DNA from: Comamonas sp. lk
Lineage (GTDB): Bacteria > Pseudomonadota > Gammaproteobacteria > Burkholderiales > Burkholderiaceae_C
Assembly (NCBI GenBank): GCA_945860595.1
Contig: CAMAQV010000005.1
Location: forward strand, 1-64,000
Direction: 5' to 3'
Length of the DNA stretch: 64,000 bases
In this document: in pieces, positions 29,270 through 42,969 of the stretch
How positions within the stretch are numbered: the first letter of the stretch is position 1
Layout of the letters: every line of letters begins with the position of its first letter
Program-made: the position numbers and the translations under genes
The notes under the pieces: generated by a model
Seen by the model: the letters and a program-made list of their open reading frames with translations, nothing else
What the model was told of the DNA's origin: nothing
Database searches by the model: none

Positions 29270-30094
29270 TCAGTCGCGCAGCAAGTCGTTGAGCGAGGTC
29301 TTGGCACGGGTTTGTGCGTCTACTCGCTTGACGATTACCGCGCAATACAGGCTGTACTTGCCGTCGGCGCTGGGCAGATTGCCGGACACCACAACGGAGC
29401 CCGCAGGAATGCGGCCATACGTCACTTCGCCCGTGGCGCGGTCATAAATCTTGGTGCTTTGGCCGATGTACACGCCCATGGAAATCACCGAGTTTTCTTC
29501 CACGATCACGCCCTCAACCACCTCGGAGCGTGCGCCAACGAAGCAGTTGTCTTCGATGATGGTCGGGCCCGCCTGCATGGGCTCCAGAACACCGCCGATA
29601 CCGACACCGCCACTCAGGTGCACGTTCTTGCCGATTTGCGCGCAGGAACCGACGGTGGCCCAGGTGTCCACCATGGTGCCCTCATCCACATACGCGCCGA
29701 TATTGACGTAGGAGGGCATGAGGATCGCGCCCTTTCCGATGTAGCTGCCCCGGCGCGCCACGGCTGGCGGCACCACGCGCACGCCAGCGGCCTTCATCTG
29801 CGCCTCATCGAGGTGCGAGAACTTGGTTTGTACCTTGTCGTAAAAACCCAGATCACCGGCCTTCATCACCACGTTGTCGTTCAGCCGGAAGCTCAGCAGC
29901 ACGGCTTTCTTGATCCACTGGTGCGTGGTCCATTGACCCACGCCCTGGCGGGTCGCCACGCGCAGGCTGCCGTTGTTGAGCTGGCTGATGACGTGGTTTA
30001 CCGCATCGCGCACTTCGGCGCTGGCGGAGGTGGCTGAGATGTTGGCGCGGTCTTCCCACGCGGCATCAAGAATCTGTTGGAGTTGCTGGGTCAT
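29270..30094 (-). CDS. dapD: 2,3,4,5-tetrahydropyridine-2,6-dicarboxylate N-succinyltransferase
   Basis: Left-handed beta-helix hexapeptides; [48 protein letters not shown]. Confidence 0.95.
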   Translation of the reverse strand: MTQQLQQILDAAWEDRANISATSASAEVRDAVNHVISQLNNGSLRVATRQGVGQWTTHQWIKKAVLLSFRLNDNVVMKAGDLGFYDKVQTKFSHLDEAQMKAAGVRVVPPAVARRGSYIGKGAILMPSYVNIGAYVDEGTMVDTWATVGSCAQIGKNVHLSGGVGIGGVLEPMQAGPTIIEDNCFVGARSEVVEGVIVEENSVISMGVYIGQSTKIYDRATGEVTYGRIPAGSVVVSGNLPSADGKYSLYCAVIVKRVDAQTRAKTSLNDLLRD

Positions 30095-30108
30095 GGCAGG
30101 CGGTCTTT

Positions 30109-31350
30109 CTAGACGGTGGTTGACAAAGAGGATGGAGTTGGCTGCGCGGTGGTGCGCGCATGCATGAATTGGACGATGCGTTGCGCGGCCTCCAGGCATT
30201 CGGCGGTATCGGCCACCAGCGCCATGCGCACGCGCCCTGCACCGGGATTGATACCGTGCGCGCTGCGCGCGAGGTAGCTGCCGGGCAGCACGGTGACGTT
30301 GCAGGCCGCGTAGAGGTCGCGGGCAAAAGCTTCGTCGCTGCCGGGTACAGCGGCCCACAAATAAAAGCCGGCGTCTGGCAAAGCGACATCGAGCACGCCC
30401 GCCAGCAGCGGCGTGACCTGGGCGAACTTTTGCCGGTACAGCGCGCGGTTTTCCACCACATGCGCCTCGTCGTCCCAGGCCGCGATGCTGGCGCTTTGCA
30501 CCACCGGGCTCATGGCACTGCCGTGGTAAGTGCGGTAGAGCAAAAAGCGCGCAATCCAGTCGGCGTCACCCGCGCAAAAACCGCTGCGCATGCCCGGCAC
30601 GTTGCTGCGTTTGGACAGGCTGGTAAAGCCCAGCAAGTTTTTGAAGCCCGTGCGTCCGCACAGGGCTGCGGCCTGCAAGCCACCCAAGGGGGGCTCATCG
30701 CGAAAGTAAATTTCGCTGTAGCACTCGTCCGAGGCGATCACAAAGCCGAAGCGCTCACTCAGATCAAATAATTTCTTCCACTCGGTCAGTGGCATGACGG
30801 CGCCCGCCGGATTGCCTGGACTGCACACAAACAGCAGCTGGCAGCGCGCCCAGACGCTCTCGGGCACGCTGTCCCAGTCCTGGGCGAAGTTGCGCGCCGG
30901 GTCGCTATTCACGAAATACAGCTCCGCACCGCCCAACAGCGATGCGCCTTCGTAAATTTGGTAGAAGGGATTGGGGCAGACCACCACGGGTGCCTGTCCG
31001 TCGGCGCGGGGCTGCAACACGGTTTGGGCAAAGGCAAACAGCGCCTCCCGCGAGCCATTGACCGGCAATATCTGCGTGGCCGCGCTGACCTCCAGCCCGT
31101 AGCGCCGCTGCATCCAGCGCGCCATGGCCTGGCGCAGCGCCAGCTCACCGGCGGTGGCCGGGTAGGCCGACAGGCCGCTGCCCATCACGGCATCGCAATA
31201 GGCTTTTTTGATCAAAGGTGGCGTGGGGTGGCGTGGTTCACCGATGCCCAGGCTGATGGGCGTGAAGGCGTCCTTGGGCTGAACACCGGCAAACAGCTGG
31301 CGCAGGCGCTCAAAGGGATAGGCCTGCAGGCGGTTGAGGTGCGGATTCAT
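30109..31350 (-). CDS. dapC: succinyldiaminopimelate transaminase
   Basis: [56 protein letters not shown]. Confidence 0.93.
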   Translation of the reverse strand: MNPHLNRLQAYPFERLRQLFAGVQPKDAFTPISLGIGEPRHPTPPLIKKAYCDAVMGSGLSAYPATAGELALRQAMARWMQRRYGLEVSAATQILPVNGSREALFAFAQTVLQPRADGQAPVVVCPNPFYQIYEGASLLGGAELYFVNSDPARNFAQDWDSVPESVWARCQLLFVCSPGNPAGAVMPLTEWKKLFDLSERFGFVIASDECYSEIYFRDEPPLGGLQAAALCGRTGFKNLLGFTSLSKRSNVPGMRSGFCAGDADWIARFLLYRTYHGSAMSPVVQSASIAAWDDEAHVVENRALYRQKFAQVTPLLAGVLDVALPDAGFYLWAAVPGSDEAFARDLYAACNVTVLPGSYLARSAHGINPGAGRVRMALVADTAECLEAAQRIVQFMHARTTAQPTPSSLSTTV

Positions 31351-31421
31351 GGGCGGGCATTATCGCCGCCTTGCTGCGCGTACCGATAGCGTGCACCGGC
31401 TTTGTCCGTTAGCATTTCCGC

Positions 31422-31811
31422 ATGACGACAGCCCCAACCGCCCCGCCCCTCGGAGCCGAGCCTCCCCAAGCGCCGTTCATGCGCTATGCGCAGGCACTGA
31501 AAAGCGTGGGTGACGCCGAGGTGGTGGACGCGCTGCTTCCTGTGTTGCTGCAAACCCTGGACGACGATGTCGGGCGACTGGACGCCGCATTCGAGGTCCG
31601 GCAACTGGCTGCCGCCCGCGCCGTTTTGCATGGGCTCAAAGGCGTACTCCCCATGTTTTGCTCTGAGGAACTTGCGCGGCAGATCGTGGAACTGGAGGTG
31701 CTCAGCAAGGCTGGCGAGGTCCAGGCCGCATGCACCCAGTGGCCCGCGCTGCGGGCCCATCTGCTGCTTTTACGGGAGGAAGTGCGGGTTATCATCGAAA
31801 AAGCGGTGTGA
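31422..31811 (+). CDS. Hpt-domain (histidine phosphotransfer) protein
   Basis: ARAVLHGLKGVLPMF (HxLKG phosphoacceptor motif) in a ~130-aa helical protein. Confidence 0.65.
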   Translation: MTTAPTAPPLGAEPPQAPFMRYAQALKSVGDAEVVDALLPVLLQTLDDDVGRLDAAFEVRQLAAARAVLHGLKGVLPMFCSEELARQIVELEVLSKAGEVQAACTQWPALRAHLLLLREEVRVIIEKAV

Positions 31812-31878
31812 GGCTGTCCCCGCGCACCCCGCCAGCCCCATAACTCCAACTCCCCCGTTCCGGAAAACCAGCCCCGCC

Positions 31879-34800
31879 GTGCGCCTCCAATCCATCAAGC
31901 TTTCGGGCTTCAAGTCCTTCGCCGAGCCTACGCACTTGCAACTGCCGGGGCAGCTGGTCGGCGTGGTCGGCCCCAATGGCTGCGGCAAGTCCAACATCAT
32001 GGACGCGGTGCGCTGGGTTCTGGGTGAGAGCCGCGCCAGCGAGCTGCGCGGTGAGTCCATGCAGGATGTGATCTTCAACGGCACCACCCAGCGCAAAGCC
32101 GCCAGCCGCGCCAGCGTGGAGCTGGTGTTTGACAACTCTGACCACCGCATTGGCGGCCAATGGGGCCAGTTTGCCGAGATTGCAGTGCGCCGCGTACTGA
32201 CCCGTGACGGCACTTCGAGCTATTTCATTAATAACCAGTCGGTGCGTCGGCGTGATGTGCAGGATGTGTTTCTGGGCACGGGCCTGGGGCCGCGCGCCTA
32301 CGCCATCATCGGCCAGGGCACCATCAGCCGCATCATTGAGTCGCGCCCCGAAGAACTGCGCCTGTTCCTGGAAGAAGCCGCCGGGGTCTCCAAATACAAA
32401 GAGCGCCGCCGCGAAACCGAGAACCGCATTGCCGACACCCGCGAGAACCTCACCCGGGTCGAAGACATCCTGCGCGAACTCAGCGCCAACCTGAGCAAGC
32501 TGGAAAAACAGGCCGAAGCCGCGGTGCAGTTCCAGTCTCTGCAAAAAGAGGCCACGCGCACGCAACAGCAGCAATGGTTTTTGAAGCGCGCCGAGGCCGC
32601 GTCTGAACAAACCCGGGTGCAGTCCGAGGCCGCACAGTCCACCAATGCGCTGGAATCACGCATGGCTGATTTGCGCCAGACCGAAGCCGATCTGGAGCAG
32701 GTGCGGCAAACCCATTACGCTGCCGGGGACGAAGTCAACCAGGCCCAGGGTGCGCTCTACGAGGCCAGCACCGAAGTCGGTCGGCTGGAGGCCGAAATCC
32801 GCTTCGTGGTCGATGGCCGCCAACGCAGCGCCCAGCGCATCAGCAGCCTGGGTGAACAAATCCACCAATGGGCGCAGCGCCGTGAAGGGGCGCAGGTCGA
32901 CAGCGTGCAGGTCACGGCATCGCTGGAGGGGGGAGAAAACCAGGTTAGCGCACTCGCTGCGCAACTGCAGGCGCAGGACGCGCAGCTGCCGCTGCTGGAG
33001 GCGGCTTTGCAGACCGCCCAAGCGGCAGCCGATACCCAGCGCAGCGCGGTGGCGCTGGTGCAGCAGGAAATCCAGGTGCTGGCCGCTGAGCAGCGCAGCA
33101 TGCAGGAGCAGGAGCGCCAGCTCCAAGGCCGAGCCGAGCGCCTGGGTGCCGACCGCCAGGGTCTGGCCGCGCCCGATGATGCGCAGCTGCAGGCCCTGGC
33201 CGCGCAGGCCGCGCAGGCCGCCGTTGCCAACGAAAGCGCCCAATCTGCGCTGCAACAGGCGCAAGAGGCCTTGCCCGCGCTGGACGCCAAGCGCCGCGCC
33301 CAGCAACAGCGGGTCAACACCGAATCGTCCACGCTGGCCGATGTGTCGGCCCGCCTGGGTGCGCTCAAGGCTTTGCAGGAGCGCGTGACCACCGAGGGCA
33401 AGCTGCGCCCCTGGCTGCGCAAGCACGGGCTCGACGGTTTGCAGGCCTTGTGGAGCCGCTTGCAGGTCGCGCCCGGCTGGGAAAGCGCCCTGGAAGCGGC
33501 CTTGCGCGAGCGCCTGGGTGCGCTCGAAGTCTCGCGCCTGGACATGGTGGCGGCTTTCGCTGTGGACCCGCCGCCGACCAAGCTGACTTTTTTCACCCCG
33601 GACCGGGCGGCTGCCGATGCGGACGCTGGCGCGCTGCCTCCCTTGCGCGCGCAGGTGCAGTCGCACCATCCGGATCATGGCCGTTTGCTGGCTGACTGGC
33701 TGCGGGGCTGCTACAGCGCCGAGAGTTTTGACGACGCTCTGGCCCAGCGCGGCCGCCTGGGTCCGGGCGAGGCCTTTTATCTGCGCAGCGGACATGTGGT
33801 CACCGCGCACAGCGTGGGTTTGTATGCGCCCGATTCCGAGCAGGCCGGTCTGCTGGCGCGTGCCCAGGAAATTGCCACCTTGGAGCGCAGCGTGGCGGTG
33901 CAAACCGAGACTCTGGCCGAGGTGCGCCGCAAGCTGGCCCAAGCAGAAACCCAGTATGCGGAAGCCTCGGAGGCCTTGCAGCGCCTGCGCCAGCAGGCCG
34001 CCCAGGCCCAAAGCCAAAGCCATGCACTGCAAATGGAGTCCCTGCGCGCGGCGCAGTTGGCCGAGCAAACCCGCAGCCGGGCCACCCAGCTGGACGCCGA
34101 TCTGGCCGAAGTGCAGGCGCAGCTCGGTGCGCTGCGCGCCCGACGCGCCCAGGCCGAAAGTCGTTTTGAGACCCTGGACGAAACTTTGGCACAGGCGCAG
34201 GAGGCGCATGCCACGCTGGATGATCAGGTGCTCGATGCCCAACGCCAGCTGGCGCAGTGGCGGGATCAGCACCGCACCCTGGAGCGTCAGGCGCAAGAGG
34301 CCCAATTTGCCCAGCGCAGCGTGCAGGCGCGCCTGGCCGAGCTGGCCCGCGCGGTGGAAACCGCCGCACAGCAAAGCGCCGCCTTGCAGCAGGAGTTGGA
34401 GGCCGCGCAGGCCGAGTTGCTGCAGCTAGACGACGCGGCGGCAACGGCCGGGCTGCAAGCCGCGCTGGCTTTGAAATTGGAGCGCGAACAGGCACTGGCC
34501 GCGCAACGAACCCGCTATGACGGGCTGACGGCCACCCTGCGGGCCAGCGACGAGCGCCGCCTGAAACTGGAGCGCGAGCTAGAGCCCCTGCGCCAGCGCA
34601 TCACCGACTTTCAGCTGAAGGAGCAGGCCGCGCGCCTCGGGTACGAGCAATTTGACGGGTTTTTACAGGAGGCCAAAGCCGATCTGGAGGTGCTGGCCGC
34701 CAGCCTGGCCGAGGACAGTGTGCGTCTGCCGGCCTTGCAGGCCGAGATCGAGCGTTTGCAGCAGGCCATTGCCGCCATGGGTGCGGTGAATCTGGCTGCC

Positions 34801-35394
34801 CCCGAAGAGCTGGCCGTGGCCGGTGAGCGCAAAACCTTTCTGGATGCGCAGAGCGCCGACCTGCAAGAAGCCATGGCCACGCTGGAAGACGCCATCCGCA
34901 CCATTGACGGTGAGACCCGGCAGCTGTTGGCGGCGACCTTCGAGCAGGTCAACGGCCATTTTGGGCGCATGTTCCCCGAGTTATTTGGTGGTGGCAACGC
35001 GCAGTTGGTAATGACGGGCGACGAAATTCTGGACGCCGGTGTGCAGGTGGTTGCCCAGCCGCCGGGTAAGAAAAACCAGACCATCCACTTGCTCTCGGGC
35101 GGTGAAAAAGCCCTGACCGCTATCGCGTTGGTGTTCGCCATCTTCCAACTCAACCCGGCACCGTTTTGCCTGCTTGACGAGGTCGACGCACCGCTGGACG
35201 ACGCCAACACCGAGCGCTATAGCAAGCTGGTGCGCAGCATGAGCCAGGGCACGCAGTTCCTGTTCATCAGCCACAACAAGATTGCTATGGAAATGGCCGA
35301 ACAGCTGATTGGCGTGACCATGCAGGAACAGGGCGTCTCACGCATTGTGGTCGTGGACATGGCCTCGGCGGTACAGCTCGCAGGCATTGCCTGA
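31879..35394 (+). CDS. smc: chromosome segregation protein SMC (GTG start proposed)
   Basis: VRLQSIKLSGFKSFAEPTHL, GVVGPNGCGKSNIMDAVRWVLGE, HLLSGGEKALTAIALVFAIF, CLLDEVDAPLDDAN. Confidence 0.97.
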   Translation: MRLQSIKLSGFKSFAEPTHLQLPGQLVGVVGPNGCGKSNIMDAVRWVLGESRASELRGESMQDVIFNGTTQRKAASRASVELVFDNSDHRIGGQWGQFAEIAVRRVLTRDGTSSYFINNQSVRRRDVQDVFLGTGLGPRAYAIIGQGTISRIIESRPEELRLFLEEAAGVSKYKERRRETENRIADTRENLTRVEDILRELSANLSKLEKQAEAAVQFQSLQKEATRTQQQQWFLKRAEAASEQTRVQSEAAQSTNALESRMADLRQTEADLEQVRQTHYAAGDEVNQAQGALYEASTEVGRLEAEIRFVVDGRQRSAQRISSLGEQIHQWAQRREGAQVDSVQVTASLEGGENQVSALAAQLQAQDAQLPLLEAALQTAQAAADTQRSAVALVQQEIQVLAAEQRSMQEQERQLQGRAERLGADRQGLAAPDDAQLQALAAQAAQAAVANESAQSALQQAQEALPALDAKRRAQQQRVNTESSTLADVSARLGALKALQERVTTEGKLRPWLRKHGLDGLQALWSRLQVAPGWESALEAALRERLGALEVSRLDMVAAFAVDPPPTKLTFFTPDRAAADADAGALPPLRAQVQSHHPDHGRLLADWLRGCYSAESFDDALAQRGRLGPGEAFYLRSGHVVTAHSVGLYAPDSEQAGLLARAQEIATLERSVAVQTETLAEVRRKLAQAETQYAEASEALQRLRQQAAQAQSQSHALQMESLRAAQLAEQTRSRATQLDADLAEVQAQLGALRARRAQAESRFETLDETLAQAQEAHATLDDQVLDAQRQLAQWRDQHRTLERQAQEAQFAQRSVQARLAELARAVETAAQQSAALQQELEAAQAELLQLDDAAATAGLQAALALKLEREQALAAQRTRYDGLTATLRASDERRLKLERELEPLRQRITDFQLKEQAARLGYEQFDGFLQEAKADLEVLAASLAEDSVRLPALQAEIERLQQAIAAMGAVNLAAPEELAVAGERKTFLDAQSADLQEAMATLEDAIRTIDGETRQLLAATFEQVNGHFGRMFPELFGGGNAQLVMTGDEILDAGVQVVAQPPGKKNQTIHLLSGGEKALTAIALVFAIFQLNPAPFCLLDEVDAPLDDANTERYSKLVRSMSQGTQFLFISHNKIAMEMAEQLIGVTMQEQGVSRIVVVDMASAVQLAGIA

Positions 35395-35416
35395 TCGCCG
35401 CGCAGTGGGACTGGCC

Positions 35417-39118
<3,702 letters not shown>

Positions 39119-39171
39119 CCGCAATCGTCACAAGGGCTGGCTGAACGGATGTGCGCAGGCTCGCATACTTT

Positions 39172-39450
39172 TCAGTTCAGGCCCGGCCCCTGTAGCCGCA
39201 GGTCTTCCATCAACGCATCCGGCGCGCCGCCATCGGCCAGATGGCGCTTGTACCAAACTGTCAGCACCGCAGTCACCACTGGTCCGGGGTTCTGCAAGAC
39301 CCGCTCAAAGTCCATGCCGCTCAGCGTGCACACCAGTTTGAACACATCCTTCTCCAGATCAATCGCGTCCGCCGCATAGCGCCGCAATTTCAAGTCGGAA
39401 AAGCTGTAGCCCCCGGGCAGTTTGAGCGTGAGCAGAGTGTCGGTAGTCAT
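39172..39450 (-). CDS. hypothetical small protein
   Basis: 93-aa ORF MTTDTLLTLKLPGGYSFSDLKLRRYAADAIDLEKDVFKLVCTLSGMDFERVL...; codon pattern plausible; no family recognised. Confidence 0.45.
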   Translation of the reverse strand: MTTDTLLTLKLPGGYSFSDLKLRRYAADAIDLEKDVFKLVCTLSGMDFERVLQNPGPVVTAVLTVWYKRHLADGGAPDALMEDLRLQGPGLN

Positions 39451-39602
39451 GGGACTGGATTGTGGCGCGCGCTCTGGAATTCGCACTTGCCGACAGGCTT
39501 AGCAGCCAACTTTCGGTTGAGCATCGCGTCAAAATGGATTATTTATGGCAATAATGAAAGCCAATAAAATCTGTAACACCGAAGCCGTTGGCTTCGCGCG
39601 CC

Positions 39603-40420
39603 ATGGACCATCCATTTTTTGCCAAGCCCATTCTGAATTCACCCTATGCCTACCCACCGGCGCAGTGGGTACCGGACGAAACTGGGCAAGCCACCCACGA
39701 TGTCCATCCTACGCGTCGCACTGCCACATTCATCACGCCCATACCCAGGGCCAAAAAGCACAGCGGCGCTGAGCGGCCAGTCGATCTCGATTTGGCACAT
39801 GGAGTTTCGGACGGTGACCAGCGGTACCACAGCGCCATCATCAATGGCGTGCGCGCCGAGGTAGATGTTTGGCGCAGCCTGCCCAATACAGGCGACGGGG
39901 GTGTCTGCCCTGAAACCGCTATCGGGCTCACCGAAGCCGCGCCCAGTCGGGGCAAGGTCGGTCAGGAGTTTCTGGACCACGTGCAAAGCGCCAGTGATCA
40001 GGCTAAGCCCGGCCTGCTGCGCCTGGCCCTACAGTTGGCCACGGTCGCCGGCAAAACCACCGTCATGGCCATGTTGAAAGCCTGGCAAACCGTCAATGCG
40101 GCGCGCCGCCCCACAAGCAAGAAGCACACGCGCGGATTTGTGTTGGTGGCGCCCGGCCTGGCCATCAAAGACCGGCTGCAGGTGCTGCTGCCCAACGGCG
40201 CCGAGCGCGATGACAAAAGCCGCGAACCGATCCCCAGCGCGATGGTGGGCGACCTGGGCCGCGCCAAGATGGTCATCACCAAGCACCACGCCTTCACGCT
40301 GCGCGAGCCTGTCTGCGATGCAGCGAGACTTGGCCGACGCGGTGCAGGCGCAGTTCAAAGTCGTCGTGGAAAGCGCTGGTCAACAAGGAAAAGCATGAAA
40401 CGCGCAATTTTTTTGCTCCA
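39603..40420 (+). pseudogene. decayed type III restriction endonuclease (Res/DEAD helicase) subunit
   Basis: DHPFFAKPILNSPYAYPPAQWVPDETGQ, TPIPRAKK, SIINGVRAEVDVWRSLPN, LALQLATVAGKTTVMAMLKAWQTVNAARRP, FVLVAPGLAIKDRLQVLLPN, MVGDLGRAKMVITKHHAFTLRE; then frame changes (DAVQAQFKVVVE / ALVNKEKHETRNF in other frames). Confidence 0.75.
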
Positions 40421-40600
40421 CCGCAACCATCTTCCTGGCGTCGCGTTCAGGGTTTTTATGGAGTCCATGGGAAATTCTCCGTTGGCTATAATTCCACGCA
40501 CATCCGCCCCTTGGCAGTACGCCCTCTCACCAATTCCGAGAGTGTGCCGAACCCCTGGGGCTTTCTCATTTCTGGCCCACGCTGTCAGCGGAGTGCAGAA

Positions 40601-41443
40601 ATGAGCCCGGGGCCTATCGCCATCCTGGTAGACGGTGCGTACTTTCTAAAGCGCCTGCCTAGGCTGGTGGCGCCCAAGCACTGCGATACACCGCTGGACA
40701 TTGTCAATTCGCTGCGGATCATGTGCCGCAACCACGTCACCAGTCTCAGGCACATCCCTAATGCCGAGCGCAAGACCTGGCATCAGCATGTCTACAGAAT
40801 TTTCTATTACGACGCCGTTCCTTACGCAGGCAAAGCGCATCACCCCATCTTGAACCGTCAAATCGACTACCAAAAGTCGGACATTGCCGCGCATCGGAAC
40901 GCCATCTTTGAACTGCTGCGCGAGCAGCGTAAATTGGCCCTTCGTTTAGGGAAAATAAGCCGTGACTCCGACTGGTCCATCGCCAGCAAATGGACCAAGA
41001 CTGCGCTGAAATCTCGGCAGTGGGTGGACGCTTTGAATGCACTTCCATCTGCCGAAGATCTCGGTACTGCAGAAGCAACGCTGACGCTAAGCCCCTCGCA
41101 GGTGCGCGAACTCACGCAGCTGCGTGACTTCTGGGCCCATCTCGACCCCCGAGCGGTGGACGAGGGATTCAAGCAAAAAGGCGTGGACATGCGAATTGGC
41201 GTTGACATAGCCAGCATCACCTTGAAAAAGCAGGCCAGCACCATCGTGCTGGTCTCTGGCGACAGCGACTTTGTGCCAGCCGCCAAACTGGCCCGGCGCG
41301 AAGGTATGGAATTCATCCTGGACCCTTTGTGGCAATCCGTGAACAAGGACCTGTTCGAGCACATGGATGGTCTGCAATCCGGCTTGAAGCGGCCTACCAA
41401 GCCATACCCCGGAACCACCACCCCTGCAACCGAGGGCAAATGA
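40601..41443 (+). CDS. NYN/PIN-like domain protein
   Basis: IAILVDGAYFLKRLPR, VDMRIGVDIASITLKKQASTIVLVSGDSDFVPAAKLARREGMEFILDPL. Confidence 0.85.
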   Translation: MSPGPIAILVDGAYFLKRLPRLVAPKHCDTPLDIVNSLRIMCRNHVTSLRHIPNAERKTWHQHVYRIFYYDAVPYAGKAHHPILNRQIDYQKSDIAAHRNAIFELLREQRKLALRLGKISRDSDWSIASKWTKTALKSRQWVDALNALPSAEDLGTAEATLTLSPSQVRELTQLRDFWAHLDPRAVDEGFKQKGVDMRIGVDIASITLKKQASTIVLVSGDSDFVPAAKLARREGMEFILDPLWQSVNKDLFEHMDGLQSGLKRPTKPYPGTTTPATEGK

Positions 41444-41500
41444 CCCCATGACCACCCCCAAACCCACTCCCATCCAAGTCGCCAAACCGACCAAAGCCGC

Positions 41501-41608
41501 CCAAGCCACCAACATGCACTGGCATTTGACAAGCCGTTATCGGGGCGGATTGCGGTGAAGGTGATGAATCACTTGGGGGACGAGGTAATGAAGGTTTTTA
41601 GGGTGTGA
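41501..41608 (+). pseudogene. C-terminal fragment of a probable restriction-modification protein
   Basis: Open frame ending ...LAFDKPLSGRIAVKVMNHLGDEVMKVFRV*, with no recognisable N-terminus; resembles the end of type III-like Mod/DNA methyltransferases from memory only. Confidence 0.4.
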
Positions 41609-41648
41609 GGTTTCAACAGAGTGGTGTTCTTAAACAAGGGAGGAAATT

Positions 41649-42923
41649 ATGCGTAATTGGAATGTGCGTTCGGCGCTGCGGTACAGCGCGCTGTATGGAA
41701 TGGCGATGTGCATCAGCGGGTGCGGCAGCCTGGTCACCGTGGACGCCTGGTTGGGCAGCGATAGCCTGGAACCTGAAAATAGCGAGGGAATTGTCGCCCC
41801 TGCGCCAGAGCATCTCAGCAGTGCCGAAACGCGGCAGGCAGCCAAGCAGTTTGCGTTGATGGCGCTTTTTGCGAAGGTGGTGTACCGCAAGGATTTGGAT
41901 GAAGGTGTGCGCAAGACAGACGCTTGCAGCTATGTGGACGGCGGGCCGTTGAAGCTCGACGTGGGTATGCCTGAGGAGCATGATCTGCCGCAGTCCGATG
42001 GGAAAACCAGCGGCTGGCGGCGTTGGGATGGGCGTATCAACAGCAAAGCGCTTGCCACACCGTGCGTGGACCGCGCTGGCTTGTTTATGGAAACCTATGT
42101 GCACTATGTCCGCAACAAGGACGGCACAGGCAACGAAACTATCGACAAGGCCGTGATTGCCTTCCGGGGCACAGAAAACTACCGTTGGTCAGAGAAGCTG
42201 GCGGACTGGAGTACCAACTTCAGCACCTTGTTCGGATTGGAGCCCCATGAGTACACGCTTGCCCAAGCTGTTGTGCCTAAGGTGATGGATGCCTTGCGGG
42301 ATAACTACCCGGGTGTCGAGGTGTTCGCAACAGGCCATTCGCTGGGCGGCGGCCTGGCGCAGCAGGCCGGCTATCTCGACGCGCGGATCAAGGCGGTGTA
42401 CGCCTTTGACACCACGCCGGTGACCAACTGGGGCAATTTGCAGGCGCGGCACAACCGGGAGGGCGCGACGTGCAAAAAAACGCTGTTGGCGAGCCCGCTG
42501 CCGGACCCGATAGACCAGGACGCCGCGCTGCAAGCCTGCAAAACCGTGGTGATCAAAAATCCGTACCCCACGATATACCGTGTAAGCCACTGGAACGAAG
42601 GGCTGGCCTATGTGCGCAACCTGACCACGCGCTTCAACACCCGGCGCTTTGGCCGATCGGATTACGCGTTTTTCTTTGAAAAAGACAAGCCGGTTGCGGC
42701 GCACGAAATGGGCATTCTGGCCTGTCATCTGTCCTTTTTGATGCCGGATGACGATACGGTTTTTGACTACCCCAGGGCGTTTGCGCAGAAGGTGATTTCC
42801 AGGGACTACGGCGAGGAATACGGCATGCAATTCTCCGTGCATCCGGTGTGTCCCTGCAACGGTGTGAACTTACCGGGGGGGCGGTCGGCATGTGAGCCGT
42901 CCAGATCGCACCCATTCGATTGA
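41649..42923 (+). CDS. lipoprotein with alpha/beta-hydrolase lipase fold
   Basis: Lipobox-like MAMCISGCGS; AVIAFRGTENYRWSEKLADWSTNF and VEVFATGHSLGGGLAQQAGYLDARIKAVYAFDTTPV. Confidence 0.75.
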   Translation: MRNWNVRSALRYSALYGMAMCISGCGSLVTVDAWLGSDSLEPENSEGIVAPAPEHLSSAETRQAAKQFALMALFAKVVYRKDLDEGVRKTDACSYVDGGPLKLDVGMPEEHDLPQSDGKTSGWRRWDGRINSKALATPCVDRAGLFMETYVHYVRNKDGTGNETIDKAVIAFRGTENYRWSEKLADWSTNFSTLFGLEPHEYTLAQAVVPKVMDALRDNYPGVEVFATGHSLGGGLAQQAGYLDARIKAVYAFDTTPVTNWGNLQARHNREGATCKKTLLASPLPDPIDQDAALQACKTVVIKNPYPTIYRVSHWNEGLAYVRNLTTRFNTRRFGRSDYAFFFEKDKPVAAHEMGILACHLSFLMPDDDTVFDYPRAFAQKVISRDYGEEYGMQFSVHPVCPCNGVNLPGGRSACEPSRSHPFD

Positions 42924-42969
42924 ATGGCAGGAGCTGTGGCCGGTTCCGGTACTTCGGGCTCGCAGCCCC

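Noticed and set aside
32656-34374. 572-aa minus-strand ORF
   Set aside because: Antisense to the smc coiled-coil region; a spurious frame caused by high GC and few stop codons.
39581-39595. GAAGCC-GTT-GGCTTC hairpin before the Res remnant as a terminator
   Set aside because: No T run follows and it sits at the start of the pseudogene; could be a leader hairpin but evidence is too thin.
40511-40600. Upstream extension of the NYN ORF (MAVRPLTNSESVPNPWG...)
   Set aside because: Not protein-like, overlaps the likely leader hairpin; the ATG at 40601 begins the conserved domain.
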